Shown piece by piece: positions 16,584-26,435 of a stretch of DNA of 64,000 nt. How positions within the stretch are numbered: the stretch's first letter is position 1; every line of letters begins with the position of its first letter. The position numbers were made by a program, and so were the translations under genes. This DNA comes from Helicobacter marmotae (lineage in GTDB: Bacteria > Campylobacterota > Campylobacteria > Campylobacterales > Helicobacteraceae), in contig NZ_NXLR01000007.1 of NCBI RefSeq assembly GCF_003364255.1, forward strand, positions 1-64,000. Reading direction: 5' to 3'. The notes under the pieces are model-generated. The model saw only the letters and a program-made list of their open reading frames with translations, was not told the DNA's origin and ran no database searches.

Positions 16584-18128
16584 ATGAGTTTTAGGATAAA
16601 TACGAATATCTCGGCTCTCACTGCCCACACTATCGGCGTGCAGAATAACCGAAGTTTGCATAATGCGCTTGAGAAATTAAGCTCCGGGCTAAGGCTTAAT
16701 AAGGCTGCAGATGATGCTTCTGGTATGGCAATCGCAGATAGTCTTAGAAGTCAAAGTGAAAGCTTAGGGCAAGCTGTCCGAAATGCCAATGACGCTATTG
16801 GTATGATACAAGTAGCAGATAAAGCAATGGATGAGCAGCTAAAAATCCTTGATACTATTAAAACTAAAGCCATTCAAGCCGCACAAGATGGGCAAAGTAA
16901 CGAAACGCGCAAAGCCCTCCAAAGCGACATTATACGTCTTTTAGAAGAGCTTGATAATATTGCTAATACCACAAGTTATAATGGGCAACAAATGCTTTCT
17001 GGTGCGTTTTCTAATAAAGAATTTCAAATTGGTGCATACTCAAACACTACTATTAAAGCCTCCATTGGTCCTACAAGCTCGGATAAAATCGGGCATGTGC
17101 GTATGGAGAGTAGTTCATTTTCTGGCATTGGTATGCTAGCCTCTGGTGCAGCTTCAAATCTCACTGAAGTTATGCTGAAATTCCGCCAAGTTGATGGCAA
17201 GCATGATTATGAAACTGAAACCGTTAAAATCTCAACTTCTGCAGGCACAGGCATTGGCGTGCTTGCAGAAGTCATTAATAAATATGCTGATACCTTAGGA
17301 GTTAGGGCTTCATGGAATATTATGGCAACAGGTGATGTGCCTGTCCTCTCTGGCACGGTGAGAGGGCTAGTGATAAATGGCGTAACGATTGGGACGGTTA
17401 ATGATGTGCGCAAAAATGATTCTGATGGGCGATTAATTAATGCCATTAACTCTATTAAAGAACGTACAGGCTGTGAGGCTTATACAGACATCACGGGTCG
17501 TATCAATTTGCGTAGCGTTGATGGAAGGGCAATTTCCATACAAACAGAGGGTGATAGCGGGCAAGTCTTTGGCGGAGGGAATTTCGCGGGGATTTCTGGC
17601 ACAGATCATGCGATTGTAGGGCGTCTAACGCTTATAAGGACAGATGCAAGAGATATTATTGTAAGTGGATTAAATTATAGCCATATAGGCTTTCACTCCG
17701 CTCAAGGCATATCTGAATACACTGCTAACTTGCGTTCGGTACGTGGAGAAATGGACGCTAATATCGCTTCAGCGTGCGGAGCAAATGCAAATGTCGCACA
17801 AGCAAATCTGCACTTTGATGGCATAGGAGCGGGTGTTACAAGCCTTAGAGGTGCTATGGTCGTTATGGATATGGCAGAATCTGCTCGTATCCAGCTTGAT
17901 AAATTACGTGCAGATATTGGTTCAGCCCAAATCCAGCTTGTCTCTACCATTAACAACGTATCTGTTACACAAGTGAATGTCAAAGCTGCAGAATCTCAAA
18001 TCCGCGATGTGGATTTCGCAGAAGAATCAGCCACATTCTCTAAGCATAATGTTCTTGCCCAAAGCGGAAGCTTCGCTATGGCTCAAGCCAATGCCGTACA
18101 ACAAAATGTATTAAGACTACTCCAATAG
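16584..18128 (+). CDS. flaB: Flagellin B
   Basis: A 514-residue flagellin. The conserved D0/D1 N-terminus ([15 protein letters not shown], then [29 protein letters not shown] in pieces) and C-terminus ([27 protein letters not shown]) are present. The sequence matches H. pylori FlaB rather than FlaA, which starts MAFQVNTNINAMNAH. The start at 16584 has AAGGA seven bases upstream; an in-frame ATG at 16515 lies upstream of the sigma-54 promoter and cannot be used. FlaB is the minor, hook-proximal filament protein. The next gene, a Maf-family protein, begins 10 bases after the stop, so flagellin and a likely glycosylation enzyme share one transcript. Confidence 0.95.
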   Translation: MSFRINTNISALTAHTIGVQNNRSLHNALEKLSSGLRLNKAADDASGMAIADSLRSQSESLGQAVRNANDAIGMIQVADKAMDEQLKILDTIKTKAIQAAQDGQSNETRKALQSDIIRLLEELDNIANTTSYNGQQMLSGAFSNKEFQIGAYSNTTIKASIGPTSSDKIGHVRMESSSFSGIGMLASGAASNLTEVMLKFRQVDGKHDYETETVKISTSAGTGIGVLAEVINKYADTLGVRASWNIMATGDVPVLSGTVRGLVINGVTIGTVNDVRKNDSDGRLINAINSIKERTGCEAYTDITGRINLRSVDGRAISIQTEGDSGQVFGGGNFAGISGTDHAIVGRLTLIRTDARDIIVSGLNYSHIGFHSAQGISEYTANLRSVRGEMDANIASACGANANVAQANLHFDGIGAGVTSLRGAMVVMDMAESARIQLDKLRADIGSAQIQLVSTINNVSVTQVNVKAAESQIRDVDFAEESATFSKHNVLAQSGSFAMAQANAVQQNVLRLLQ

Positions 18129-18138
18129 ATTCACGCTA

Positions 18139-20040
18139 ATGCAAGATTTTTTCAGCCTTAATCTCTCTGCGCTAGCAGTGTATGCCCCTGCTTTAGCGCT
18201 AAAACTCAAAACCTTTGTCCCAAATGAACATTATGAAGTGTTTATTGGTGATGATCCGCTTAATATTAATATCATTGATAAGCGTTCAAATCAAGCCATT
18301 TTTAGCAAAAACCCCATAGAAGAAATTAATCAAAAAATCACGGATTTTAAGGACTACTCCCATTATCCATATTTGTATTTTTTTGGCGTAGGCAATGGGG
18401 TGTTTTATAAGCTTTTACTACAAAATCAACTGCTTAAAAGAATAGTCATCATTGAGCCAGAGCTTGAAATACTTTTTATCGCACTGCATTTTATGGACTT
18501 TAGTGCGGAGATTCTAAAAAAGCGTATTATCTTCCTTGAGGCGACAAATTGTGATTTCACTCAACTTGATGCACTTTTTACTACCAATAAAGATGCCAAA
18601 ATCTATTCAAAAGTCTATGATTTACATCTTTTTAGCCCATATTATAATGCCTACTCAGCGCTTTATATACATATCAATCAGCTTTTTATCCGTGCTATTG
18701 AGCATAGTGTAATAAGCGTTGGCAATGATAGTAAGGATTCTATTATTGGTATCTCTCATCATATAGCAAACCTTCCCGATGTGATTAAATCTCCCACTCT
18801 ACTTGAGCTTATAGCCCAAGTCAAAGGCAGAGAAAATGCCGTGATTGTAGCCACTGGTCCTAGTCTCAGCAAGCAGATTCCACTTTTAAGAAGCATACAA
18901 GATTATGTAACGATTCTCTGCATTGATGCGTCATTTCCTATCCTTACAAGAGAGGGCATTAAGCCTGATATTGTCTTTTCCCTCGAGCGCGTAGAGCCTA
19001 CGGCAAAATTTTATGAAGACACACCCAAAGAGGCGCATAAAGATGTGATATTTGCTATTACTTCTATTGTCCATAAGCGGCTTAAAAATGCCCTAAAGGG
19101 GGATTTAGTGCAATACTCCTTGCGCCCTTTTGGATATACAAATTACTTTGAAATACCAGAATATGGCTATTTGGGTATTGGTATGAGTGCGGCAAATATG
19201 GCGTATGAATTTATCGTTCATGCACGCTTTAAGCGATGTATCATCATAGGGCAGGATTTAGCCTTTGCAGAAAATGGCAACTCTCACGCACAAAATGCGA
19301 TATATGGAGCAAATGAAATCAACCCACAAACAATAGAAAAAAAGGGTCAAAAAGTGATGTTAGAAAAATATGGCGGAGGAGGAGAAGTCCAATCCACAAA
19401 GATATGGGAGCTCTTTTTGCGATTCTATGAGCGAGATATAGCCAATACCCCCTACCCTATTGAAGTAATCAATGCCACAGAAGGTGGGGCAAGAATTGCT
19501 GGCACGAAAGAAATGCCCTTTAGCGAGGTAGTGAAGCTTATTGATAAAACACAAGTAAAATCACCTATTACCCTCTCTTATCCCAGCAAAGCAATGTATG
19601 AAAAGAACTTCCTTAAAATCAAGCAAAAAGTCGATGAATGGATTGAATTTGGTTTAAAAGACAAAGCGCTTGTTGAAGAAGTGTTTTTAGAAGTAGCCGC
19701 CCTTATAGAACGATTAGAGCTCTATAATCAAGAGGGACGACTAGAAGAGCTCCAAAGCCAAGAACTCCAAGATTGCATAGATAGAATCCAAGAAGTCAAG
19801 CAACTCTTTGAACAAAGGCGATTCCGCGAATGCTTTATGGACGCGATACAATCATATATATTTCATCAAGAAATGGATATAGCACGCATACTTGTTAAAC
19901 CAACACATAACCAAGAAGATAAGCTTATTAAGCAAACAGAATTAATCTATGCACATAAATACTGGCTCTTCTCGCTTGCTGGAGGTATGGATGTGGTCAT
20001 TGAAGTGATTAAAGAGGCGTTAAAAACTTGGGATAGCTAA
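18139..20040 (+). CDS. Maf-type motility accessory factor (DUF115 flagellin glycosyltransferase family)
   Basis: A 633-residue protein. The central DUF115/MptE-like domain is recognisable at AVIVATGPSLSKQIPLL near residue 236, the CIDASFPILTREGIKPD segment and the GQDLAFAENGNSHA motif near residue 374. The C-terminal part is helical. Maf proteins in Campylobacter and Helicobacter transfer nonulosonic acids such as pseudaminic acid to flagellin or are otherwise needed for flagellar assembly. The position 10 bases after flaB, as in H. pylori (HP0115-HP0114), fits this role. Which sugar is transferred cannot be read from the sequence. Confidence 0.85.
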   Translation: MQDFFSLNLSALAVYAPALALKLKTFVPNEHYEVFIGDDPLNINIIDKRSNQAIFSKNPIEEINQKITDFKDYSHYPYLYFFGVGNGVFYKLLLQNQLLKRIVIIEPELEILFIALHFMDFSAEILKKRIIFLEATNCDFTQLDALFTTNKDAKIYSKVYDLHLFSPYYNAYSALYIHINQLFIRAIEHSVISVGNDSKDSIIGISHHIANLPDVIKSPTLLELIAQVKGRENAVIVATGPSLSKQIPLLRSIQDYVTILCIDASFPILTREGIKPDIVFSLERVEPTAKFYEDTPKEAHKDVIFAITSIVHKRLKNALKGDLVQYSLRPFGYTNYFEIPEYGYLGIGMSAANMAYEFIVHARFKRCIIIGQDLAFAENGNSHAQNAIYGANEINPQTIEKKGQKVMLEKYGGGGEVQSTKIWELFLRFYERDIANTPYPIEVINATEGGARIAGTKEMPFSEVVKLIDKTQVKSPITLSYPSKAMYEKNFLKIKQKVDEWIEFGLKDKALVEEVFLEVAALIERLELYNQEGRLEELQSQELQDCIDRIQEVKQLFEQRRFRECFMDAIQSYIFHQEMDIARILVKPTHNQEDKLIKQTELIYAHKYWLFSLAGGMDVVIEVIKEALKTWDS

Positions 20041-20616
20041 CTATATGTTAAAGTCATAAAAACTAAAAGCTAGCATAATACTTGAAGTATCAAAGTGTTT
20101 AGGTAAAGTGGGTTTGCTCTCATAATTAAAGCCATACATATAGCCTATACTCAACCCATAACCCTTAGTAATATCAATAAAAAGCTCTAATTTTGCGTGA
20201 TAGCCATAGATATTGTATTGCTCACTAAGAGATGTAGCAAGATTACTCACGCCAAAACCACCACCAATGAGAGTTAGCAGACGCCCGCCAAAGAGCCTAA
20301 ACCCGCCTTGAGCACCTAAAGCAAAGCTAAAAAGCCCATTTTTATGCTCTCTCCCTGCTGTGCCATCAATATAGAGACTTAAAAGATATTTTTCTTTAAA
20401 TACCACACCTCTTTTTAAGCCAAAAAGCACTCCCCCGCGCTTGCTTTGATACTCTCCTGCATTATTAAGCCCCGTATTTTCTGAAGCAATCTGGCTATAA
20501 ACGCCACCTATAGAGAAAGCCCCGAAAGTATGTTTAGAAGCAACATCAATAGCATATAAAGAAGTAGAAAATGAGAGTGCAAACATACACAAAATAGCAG
20601 TGCGCAATAAAGGCAT
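20041..20616 (-). CDS. Putative outer-membrane protein
   Basis: A 191-residue exported protein with a signal peptide (LLRTAILCMFALSFSTSLYA). The mature part has alternating glycine/aromatic strands (GAFSIGGVYSQIA, GVLFGLKRGVVF, LELFIDITKGYGLSIGYMYG) suggesting a small outer-membrane barrel. I prefer ATG 20616 because it gives a compact signal peptide; an in-frame GTG at 20628 begins just after the helicase stop. It is the last gene of the unit starting with the RNA helicase, and converges with the Maf gene with no spacer. Confidence 0.6.
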   Translation of the reverse strand: MPLLRTAILCMFALSFSTSLYAIDVASKHTFGAFSIGGVYSQIASENTGLNNAGEYQSKRGGVLFGLKRGVVFKEKYLLSLYIDGTAGREHKNGLFSFALGAQGGFRLFGGRLLTLIGGGFGVSNLATSLSEQYNIYGYHAKLELFIDITKGYGLSIGYMYGFNYESKPTLPKHFDTSSIMLAFSFYDFNI

Positions 20617-20629
20617 TAAATCTCTCACT

Positions 20630-22180
20630 TTACCCCCAAATGCTCCCCATATAGGATTCGCTCCTATCTATATCATCATATTTTTTCTTACCTCTTGTCT
20701 TGCTAGTTTTATTTTTACCATCTTTGTTTTTTGTATTGGAGTTATATTTTTTATTTTTTTTGAGTGCAGATTCTTCATTTTGAGATTCTAGCTGGGCGAT
20801 TTGCTCCTTTGTAAAGCCAATTTGAGCATTCGCATTTTTCTCTAAATGAATTGAAATCAGCTTTAAGCAGAGCTGTGTAGTATCTATCTTATCTTTTAGC
20901 TTTTCATAAATCATAATAGACTTATCACTGACCTTTGTACGTGCAATTTCTTGTGAGAGGGTATCATCGCTATATTCTTGGACTATTTCGCATAAAGTGA
21001 GTTTAGCCTTTGTCATCTGTTTAATCTTGCTTAGCTCTTTATATTCAAGTGGTGTAGCTAATGTAATAGCCACTCCCTTTTTGCCTGCTCTCCCGGTGCG
21101 ACCAATGCGATGTACATAGCTCTCTGGATTAAGCGGTATATGATAATTAAACACATGGCTTACATCGCTAATATCTAGCCCCCGTGAAGCGACATCGGTA
21201 GCTACAAGCAGCTCGATTTTATTTTCCTTAAAAGCCTTCACACTCTCGCGTCTCTCCCATTGCTCCATATCTCCATGCAATGCCATAGCCTTAAAACCGC
21301 GTTGAGTGAGCCTTGTAGCGAGGGCTTGGGCTTCCTTTTTCATACGTGTAAAGATAATGCTTTTTGTGGGATTTTGTGTTTCTATAAGGCGCACAATCGC
21401 ATCATCTCTCTCACCCTCATTGATAATATAATATTGCTGCTCTATGTCTTGGTTTGTTACATCTGCGGGGGTAATCTTCACAAATGCGGGGTTATTGAGA
21501 ATCTTCATCGCTAAGGCTTGAATGGGCTTTGGCATAGTCGCTGAAAAAAGCAAAGTTTGATGAGAATTAGGCAGGAATTTAAAAATCTCTTCAATATCAT
21601 CTAAAAACCCCATATCTAGCATTTCATCACTTTCATCAAGGACTACGATTTTAGGGAGGAAATTAGCTATGCGCTCATTTTGCAAATGATCAAGCAATCT
21701 CCCGGGGGTTGCTATCATCACTTTAGGCTTTTTCTCAAGTAAATCACATTGACGTTTGATACTTTGCCCACCATACATACAAATGGTTTTAATCCTGCCA
21801 AAACGTCCAAGTTTGAGAATCTCCTCGCTAATTTGCATAGCAAGCTCTCGCGTAGGTGTGATAATAAGCGCCTCTATCTCTTTATTACGACTAAGGGCAT
21901 TGAGAATCGGTATAGCAAATGCCGCCGTTTTACCCGTACCTGTCTGAGCTTGGGCGATCAAATCCCGCCCTTTCAAAATAATAGGAATACTTTGGCTTTG
22001 CACAGGGGATGGCGTGCTAAAGCCCGCTTCTTTAATGCCCTTAAGCACGAAATCTTTTAACCCAAAATCTTGGAATCCTCTCCCTGCTCTCTCATCATTT
22101 TCTTTCTCTTTCTTTGTATGCTTTGATATGTATTCTTCAAGTGCATTATTTGTGCTTTCTGTCGTATCTGTCTTATTCAT
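20630..22180 (-). CDS. rhpA: DEAD-box-family ATP-dependent RNA helicase (RhpA-like)
   Basis: A 516-residue helicase. The Q-motif region is FSTPSPVQSQSIPI; motif I is AQTGTGKTAAF near residue 80; motif Ib TPGRLLDHL; motif III SATMPKP; motif VI HRIGRTGRAG near residue 360. Motif II reads DESD rather than DEAD, which I recall also being so in the H. pylori homologue. A basic tail of about 90 residues rich in K, N and S follows and should bind RNA. H. pylori has a single DEAD-box helicase, RhpA, partner of RNase J in the degradosome; this protein matches it. The gene is divergent from ccdA. Confidence 0.9.
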   Translation of the reverse strand: MNKTDTTESTNNALEEYISKHTKKEKENDERAGRGFQDFGLKDFVLKGIKEAGFSTPSPVQSQSIPIILKGRDLIAQAQTGTGKTAAFAIPILNALSRNKEIEALIITPTRELAMQISEEILKLGRFGRIKTICMYGGQSIKRQCDLLEKKPKVMIATPGRLLDHLQNERIANFLPKIVVLDESDEMLDMGFLDDIEEIFKFLPNSHQTLLFSATMPKPIQALAMKILNNPAFVKITPADVTNQDIEQQYYIINEGERDDAIVRLIETQNPTKSIIFTRMKKEAQALATRLTQRGFKAMALHGDMEQWERRESVKAFKENKIELLVATDVASRGLDISDVSHVFNYHIPLNPESYVHRIGRTGRAGKKGVAITLATPLEYKELSKIKQMTKAKLTLCEIVQEYSDDTLSQEIARTKVSDKSIMIYEKLKDKIDTTQLCLKLISIHLEKNANAQIGFTKEQIAQLESQNEESALKKNKKYNSNTKNKDGKNKTSKTRGKKKYDDIDRSESYMGSIWG

Positions 22181-22339
22181 AGAAGCTTACCTTTGTGATG
22201 TATTTGTGTGTGTTATGCTAGAGTGAGATTATATAATAAAATTAGACTTTATGGGTGTAATTTACAAAATTATTGTCCCTCTTAGATATAATCCCCATAT
22301 TCCCATAAACCCAAGTTTAAGCATAAGTAAAGGATAGCA

Positions 22340-23080
22340 GTGAATCTTGATAGCACACTTTTAAGTCTGTATCACTCCATGCCTTTTGGGGCAAGCTTCC
22401 TTGCTGGGATTCTGACTTTTTTAAGCCCTTGCCTCCTCCCGCTTATCCCTCCTTATGTTTCTTATATTTCTGGTGTAAGCATATATGAGCTAGAGCATAA
22501 TGGCACAAAACATAGGGGGAAGATTGTGCTTACTTCTTTCCTTTTTGTCATTGGATTTGCTTTTGTTTTTATCACTCTTGGCATTTTTGCGGGCTCTATG
22601 TTGGGCTCTTTACTTGCCTCTGCTTGGTTACGTTATATCGCAGGGGGTGTGATTATCCTCTTTGGCATTCACTTTCTCTTTCCGTTTAAATTTAGCTTTT
22701 TATATAGATATTGGAATCTTAACAATCTCCTTAGTAATCTCAAATTTAGGGAGGGAGCACATACAAGCCTTAGCTTACTCTCTCCCTTTGTGCTAGGGGT
22801 AGGCTTTAGTATTGGCTGGAGCCCATGTGTGGGTCCAATCCTTGCTTCAATCCTCACCCTCTCTGCCTCTCAAGCAAATATAGCATTCTACCTTATGCTA
22901 AGCTATTGTGCGGGGTTGGGCTTGTGCTTTATGCTCGTTGGTATTTTTATTGATACAAGCCTATATTTTCTTAAAAAACTCACCGCATTTTTACGCTTTG
23001 TGGAAGTCATCTCTGGCGTGCTCCTTATGCTTATTGGCGTGCTTATTATTATGCAAAAAACAGACTTTTTACTTTTATAA
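22340..23080 (+). CDS. ccdA: Cytochrome c biogenesis protein CcdA
   Basis: A 246-residue inner-membrane protein with six predicted helices. The redox Cys pair is in FLSPCLLPLIPPYVSYISG near residue 30 and GWSPCVGPILASIL near residue 158, both typical of CcdA/DsbD. It passes electrons from cytoplasmic thioredoxin to the periplasm for reduction of apocytochrome c haem-binding cysteines. Translation starts at GTG 22340, with AAGGA seven bases upstream. It is the first gene of a long operon; the next gene starts 18 bases after its stop, as in H. pylori (HP0265-HP0266). Confidence 0.9.
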   Translation: MNLDSTLLSLYHSMPFGASFLAGILTFLSPCLLPLIPPYVSYISGVSIYELEHNGTKHRGKIVLTSFLFVIGFAFVFITLGIFAGSMLGSLLASAWLRYIAGGVIILFGIHFLFPFKFSFLYRYWNLNNLLSNLKFREGAHTSLSLLSPFVLGVGFSIGWSPCVGPILASILTLSASQANIAFYLMLSYCAGLGLCFMLVGIFIDTSLYFLKKLTAFLRFVEVISGVLLMLIGVLIIMQKTDFLLL

Positions 23081-23098
23081 TGCTGCTAAAGGACTACT

Positions 23099-24328
23099 AT
23101 GCTTTTTAAAAATGCGACACTCTGTGATTATCAAGGGATAAGAGAGGGCGACTTGCGCGCTGAAAATGGCGTTATCACGCAAATAGGCTCACTTTCTGCC
23201 AAAAATAATGAAGAAGTCATTGATTTACAAAATAAACTCCTCCTCCCGGCTATGATTGATTTAAATGTATCACCTAAAAGCCTCTCCCTTTGTGTAAAAA
23301 ACCTCCTCTCACTTGCGCAAAAAGCCCTAAAAGGCGGTATAGGAAGTATGCTCCTTTACCCACACACTACCCCCGCCTGTAATGAAAGCGGCACTATTGA
23401 GCTTATTAAAAGCCTCAATGCACAATCCCCTATCCACCTCCTGCCCGCTATTAGCCCCATTAATGCAGAGCATAAGCTTATTGATGTAAGCACCTTGCAC
23501 AGCAGTGGCGGGCGGGCAATCTTTGCACGAAGTGATATGAATGCCCATACGCTAATAAGCATTGCCCAATATGCGCAAATGCTAGATATTCCCCTTATAT
23601 GCTTCTGTCAAGATAAAACTTTGAGTGAGGGGGTTATGAATGAGGGGCTTTTAAGCGCTTCTCTTGGCTTACCCTCAATCCCTGCATATAGTCAAACCAA
23701 AGAAGTAGCCAAAATCGCTGAAATGCTTAAAGACTTCCCCATTAAGCTTATTTTTGACACACTTACATATCCTCGTAGCCTAGAGATACTTCATCACTTT
23801 AAGGATTCTTACCCCATGCAAGCGGCATTTTTCGCTCAAAGCTCCATTCACCACCTTATCCTTAATGAAAGCCTATGTGAGGGCTATAACACCGCTGCTA
23901 AAATTAACCCCCCACTTGTAGATGAAACACAGAGGGCACAAATGCTAAAAGATTTAGAGCATAATAAAATACAGCTTCTTACAAGCCTCCAATGTGCGGA
24001 CTTTAAGTCAAAAAAGGACCAAGTGTTTGAGTTAGCAAGCTTTGGCATAGACGCACTTGAAGTGTATTTCTCACTCCTTTATACGTATCTCTATAAAGAG
24101 CACAATATCCCCTTAGAGCTTATATCAAAGCTCACAAGCTATATGCCCGCACAGATTCTAAAACTCAATAAGGGTGCATTAAATGAGGGGAAAATCGCTG
24201 AGCTTATCATCGTAGATCCTAAGGCGCATTTTTACTTTAATGATAATTTCTCGCCCTATAATGGACATAAGCTCTATGCGAAAGTAGAAGCCCTACTTTC
24301 ACATCAAACACTTCATTATTTGCCCTAA
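23099..24328 (+). CDS. Dihydroorotase-like protein lacking the metal-binding HxH
   Basis: A 409-residue amidohydrolase-fold protein related to PyrC. In active dihydroorotases the first strand ends in DxHxH; here the corresponding segment reads MIDLNVSP, so both metal-ligand histidines (positions 56 and 58) are replaced by Asn and Ser. The rest of the fold is retained, including the C-terminal LNKGALNEGKIAELIIVDP typical of the family. It may be a non-catalytic homologue, as described for pseudo-dihydroorotases that partner aspartate carbamoyltransferase. The same gene follows ccdA in H. pylori (HP0266). Another active PyrC would be expected elsewhere in the genome. Confidence 0.75.
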   Translation: MLFKNATLCDYQGIREGDLRAENGVITQIGSLSAKNNEEVIDLQNKLLLPAMIDLNVSPKSLSLCVKNLLSLAQKALKGGIGSMLLYPHTTPACNESGTIELIKSLNAQSPIHLLPAISPINAEHKLIDVSTLHSSGGRAIFARSDMNAHTLISIAQYAQMLDIPLICFCQDKTLSEGVMNEGLLSASLGLPSIPAYSQTKEVAKIAEMLKDFPIKLIFDTLTYPRSLEILHHFKDSYPMQAAFFAQSSIHHLILNESLCEGYNTAAKINPPLVDETQRAQMLKDLEHNKIQLLTSLQCADFKSKKDQVFELASFGIDALEVYFSLLYTYLYKEHNIPLELISKLTSYMPAQILKLNKGALNEGKIAELIIVDPKAHFYFNDNFSPYNGHKLYAKVEALLSHQTLHYLP

Positions 24329-24360
24329 TTCACCCTAAACTTGCCATCAAAGGAGGATTT

Positions 24361-25176
24361 ATGCAAGATATGCAAACACATTTCTTAGGCTATATGCCCC
24401 AACTTGAACAGCTTGGTATCGCCCTTACAAAAGCTTTTCTTATCCTTGTGCTAGGCTATTATGTATCACGTTTCATACGCACGAAAGTCTCTAAAGCCAT
24501 TGCAAAAAGAGATGAAATATTAGGACGTTTTATCTCTCAAGTGATTTTTATCCTCTCTCTTGTGGTGATGATTATTGCCGCGCTTGGTACTATTGGCGTG
24601 CAGACAAATTCCATTATCGCCGTGCTAGGCACAGCAGGCGTGGCTATCGCACTAGGACTTAAAGATTCCCTCTCATCTGTGGCAAGTGGGATTATACTTA
24701 TTATCCTCCGCCCATTTAAAAGGGGAGATTTGATAGAAATTAGCGGTATGACAGGCAATGTGGAGGCTATTAATCTTTTCACAACAGAATTGCGCTTAAC
24801 CGATGGCAAGTTTGCCATTATCCCTAATAGCAATATCGCTAAAGCAAATATCATTAACACGACCTTTAATGACCAAAGGCGCATAGAGCTACTTATTGGA
24901 GTGGGCTATCAAAGTGATGTAGAATCTGTTAAAAAAATTATCGCTGATATATTGCAAAGCACCCCCGAAGTGGATTTGGGGCAGTCTCATTTTATTGGCT
25001 TAACTGAATTTGGCGCAAGCTCGCTAAATTTCACACTGCGTTTTTGGGTAAAACTTGAATATGGCATTATCAACACACAAAGCAAAGTCTTAGAATCTAT
25101 CAAGGCAGCTTTAGATGAAAATGGCATTGAGATTCCATACAATAAGCTTGATATTAATATCACAAAGGCAAGTTAA
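24361..25176 (+). CDS. Small-conductance mechanosensitive channel, MscS family
   Basis: A 271-residue MscS-type channel that opens on membrane tension to release solutes after osmotic downshock. There are three N-terminal transmembrane helices, with the pore-lining TM3 at GTAGVAIALGLKDSLSSVASG near residue 93 (given in part), followed by the beta domain (FKRGDLIEISGMTGNVEAI) and the motif LTDGKFAIIPNSNI, then the cytoplasmic alpha/beta cage. Length equals the minimal E. coli MscS. Its stop overlaps the start of the aminofutalosine deaminase gene by one base. Confidence 0.9.
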   Translation: MQDMQTHFLGYMPQLEQLGIALTKAFLILVLGYYVSRFIRTKVSKAIAKRDEILGRFISQVIFILSLVVMIIAALGTIGVQTNSIIAVLGTAGVAIALGLKDSLSSVASGIILIILRPFKRGDLIEISGMTGNVEAINLFTTELRLTDGKFAIIPNSNIAKANIINTTFNDQRRIELLIGVGYQSDVESVKKIIADILQSTPEVDLGQSHFIGLTEFGASSLNFTLRFWVKLEYGIINTQSKVLESIKAALDENGIEIPYNKLDINITKAS

Positions 25177-26435
25177 TGCTGCAAATCTTTGGTGCGGGGC
25201 TAGTTTTTAAGTGTGATGAAAATTTTAGCATTATCCATAATGGTGCTATTGCCTTTGAAGAGGGGCAAGATAGTATCATTAAGGTAGGAGATTATAAGGA
25301 GCTTTGCGCACTCTATCCGCACGCTCAAAGGACTTTCCTCCCCAATGGAGTACTGCTCCCCGCACTCATTAATGCACACATACATTTTGAATTCGGTGCG
25401 CATTTTGCAGAATTTAGCTATGGCGATTTTGGCGTATGGCTTGATAGCCTTATGCAAAAAAGAGATGCGCTTTTAGGAGATGGTATAGAATCTATAATCA
25501 CCCAAGGTATCAAAGAGCAAGTAGAGGCAGGAGTAGGCAGTGTAGGGGCTATAAGCAGCTATGGGAATGATATGCTCCCCCTTGCCAAAAGCCCTTTAAG
25601 AGTAGTGTATTTCAATGAAGCCATAGGCAGTAATCCAAGTGCCATTGACTTTCTTTATAAAAATCTCATCTCTCGCCTAGAAGAATCAAAGACTCTTGCC
25701 TCAAGTCGCTTTATACCCGCACTTGCCTTGCATTCACCCTACTCCCTTCACCCCATTATGGCACAAAAGCTTATCACTATAGCCACACAAGAGAATTACC
25801 CTTTAAGTGCGCATTTTTTAGAATCTTCCCATGAGAGAGAGTGGCTTACGCAAAGTAGTGGCTACTTTAAGGGCTTTTTCCAAAGGCTTGCCGGCTTAGA
25901 AAGTCTAAAAAGCTTCTATACACCACAAAGCTTTTTAGAAATGCTCTCCCCCATTAAACATCTCTCACTCACACACTGCCTTTATATCACAGAAGAAGAA
26001 GCAAGGCTTATAGACAAATTAGGAGGAGCTATCATTACCTGCCCTAGAAGTAATCGCCTCTTAAATAACCGCTTTTTTCCCCATAAGCTCATTAGGCATA
26101 CAGATATTCCCTTAGCCATTGGTACAGATGGAAAAAGCTCAAATAATAATGTCAATCTCCTAGATGAGCTAAGAGCGAGCCTTTATGCCTACCCTAATGA
26201 AGATATGAACAAACTTGCTTGCAGGCTGATTTTAAGCGCTACACTCTATGGAGCGAAGGCTTTAGGGCTAAATAATGGCACATTACAGGAGGGTAAAAGT
26301 GTGGATTTTGCACTTTTTGACTTTATAAAGCCACTTGTTAGCCAAGGTGAAGCTCTCTCCCGCTCTGCACTGCACTTTATCCTACACTCTCAAAAGCCCT
26401 CGCGTCTCTATATCAACACAAAGGCTGTCTTATGA
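25176..26435 (+). CDS. mqnF: Aminofutalosine deaminase (chlorohydrolase-like amidohydrolase)
   Basis: A 419-residue amidohydrolase. Metal-binding HxH is at H68-H70 (NAHIHFEFG); other ligands are in HSPYSLHP, SAHFLESSHERE and HCLYI, and the catalytic Asp in AIGTDGKSSNNN. It is the counterpart of H. pylori HP0267, which deaminates 6-amino-6-deoxyfutalosine in the futalosine route to menaquinone, the only respiratory quinone of these bacteria. The start overlaps the mscS stop and its end overlaps the next gene by four bases, indicating coupled translation. Confidence 0.85.
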   Translation: MLQIFGAGLVFKCDENFSIIHNGAIAFEEGQDSIIKVGDYKELCALYPHAQRTFLPNGVLLPALINAHIHFEFGAHFAEFSYGDFGVWLDSLMQKRDALLGDGIESIITQGIKEQVEAGVGSVGAISSYGNDMLPLAKSPLRVVYFNEAIGSNPSAIDFLYKNLISRLEESKTLASSRFIPALALHSPYSLHPIMAQKLITIATQENYPLSAHFLESSHEREWLTQSSGYFKGFFQRLAGLESLKSFYTPQSFLEMLSPIKHLSLTHCLYITEEEARLIDKLGGAIITCPRSNRLLNNRFFPHKLIRHTDIPLAIGTDGKSSNNNVNLLDELRASLYAYPNEDMNKLACRLILSATLYGAKALGLNNGTLQEGKSVDFALFDFIKPLVSQGEALSRSALHFILHSQKPSRLYINTKAVL

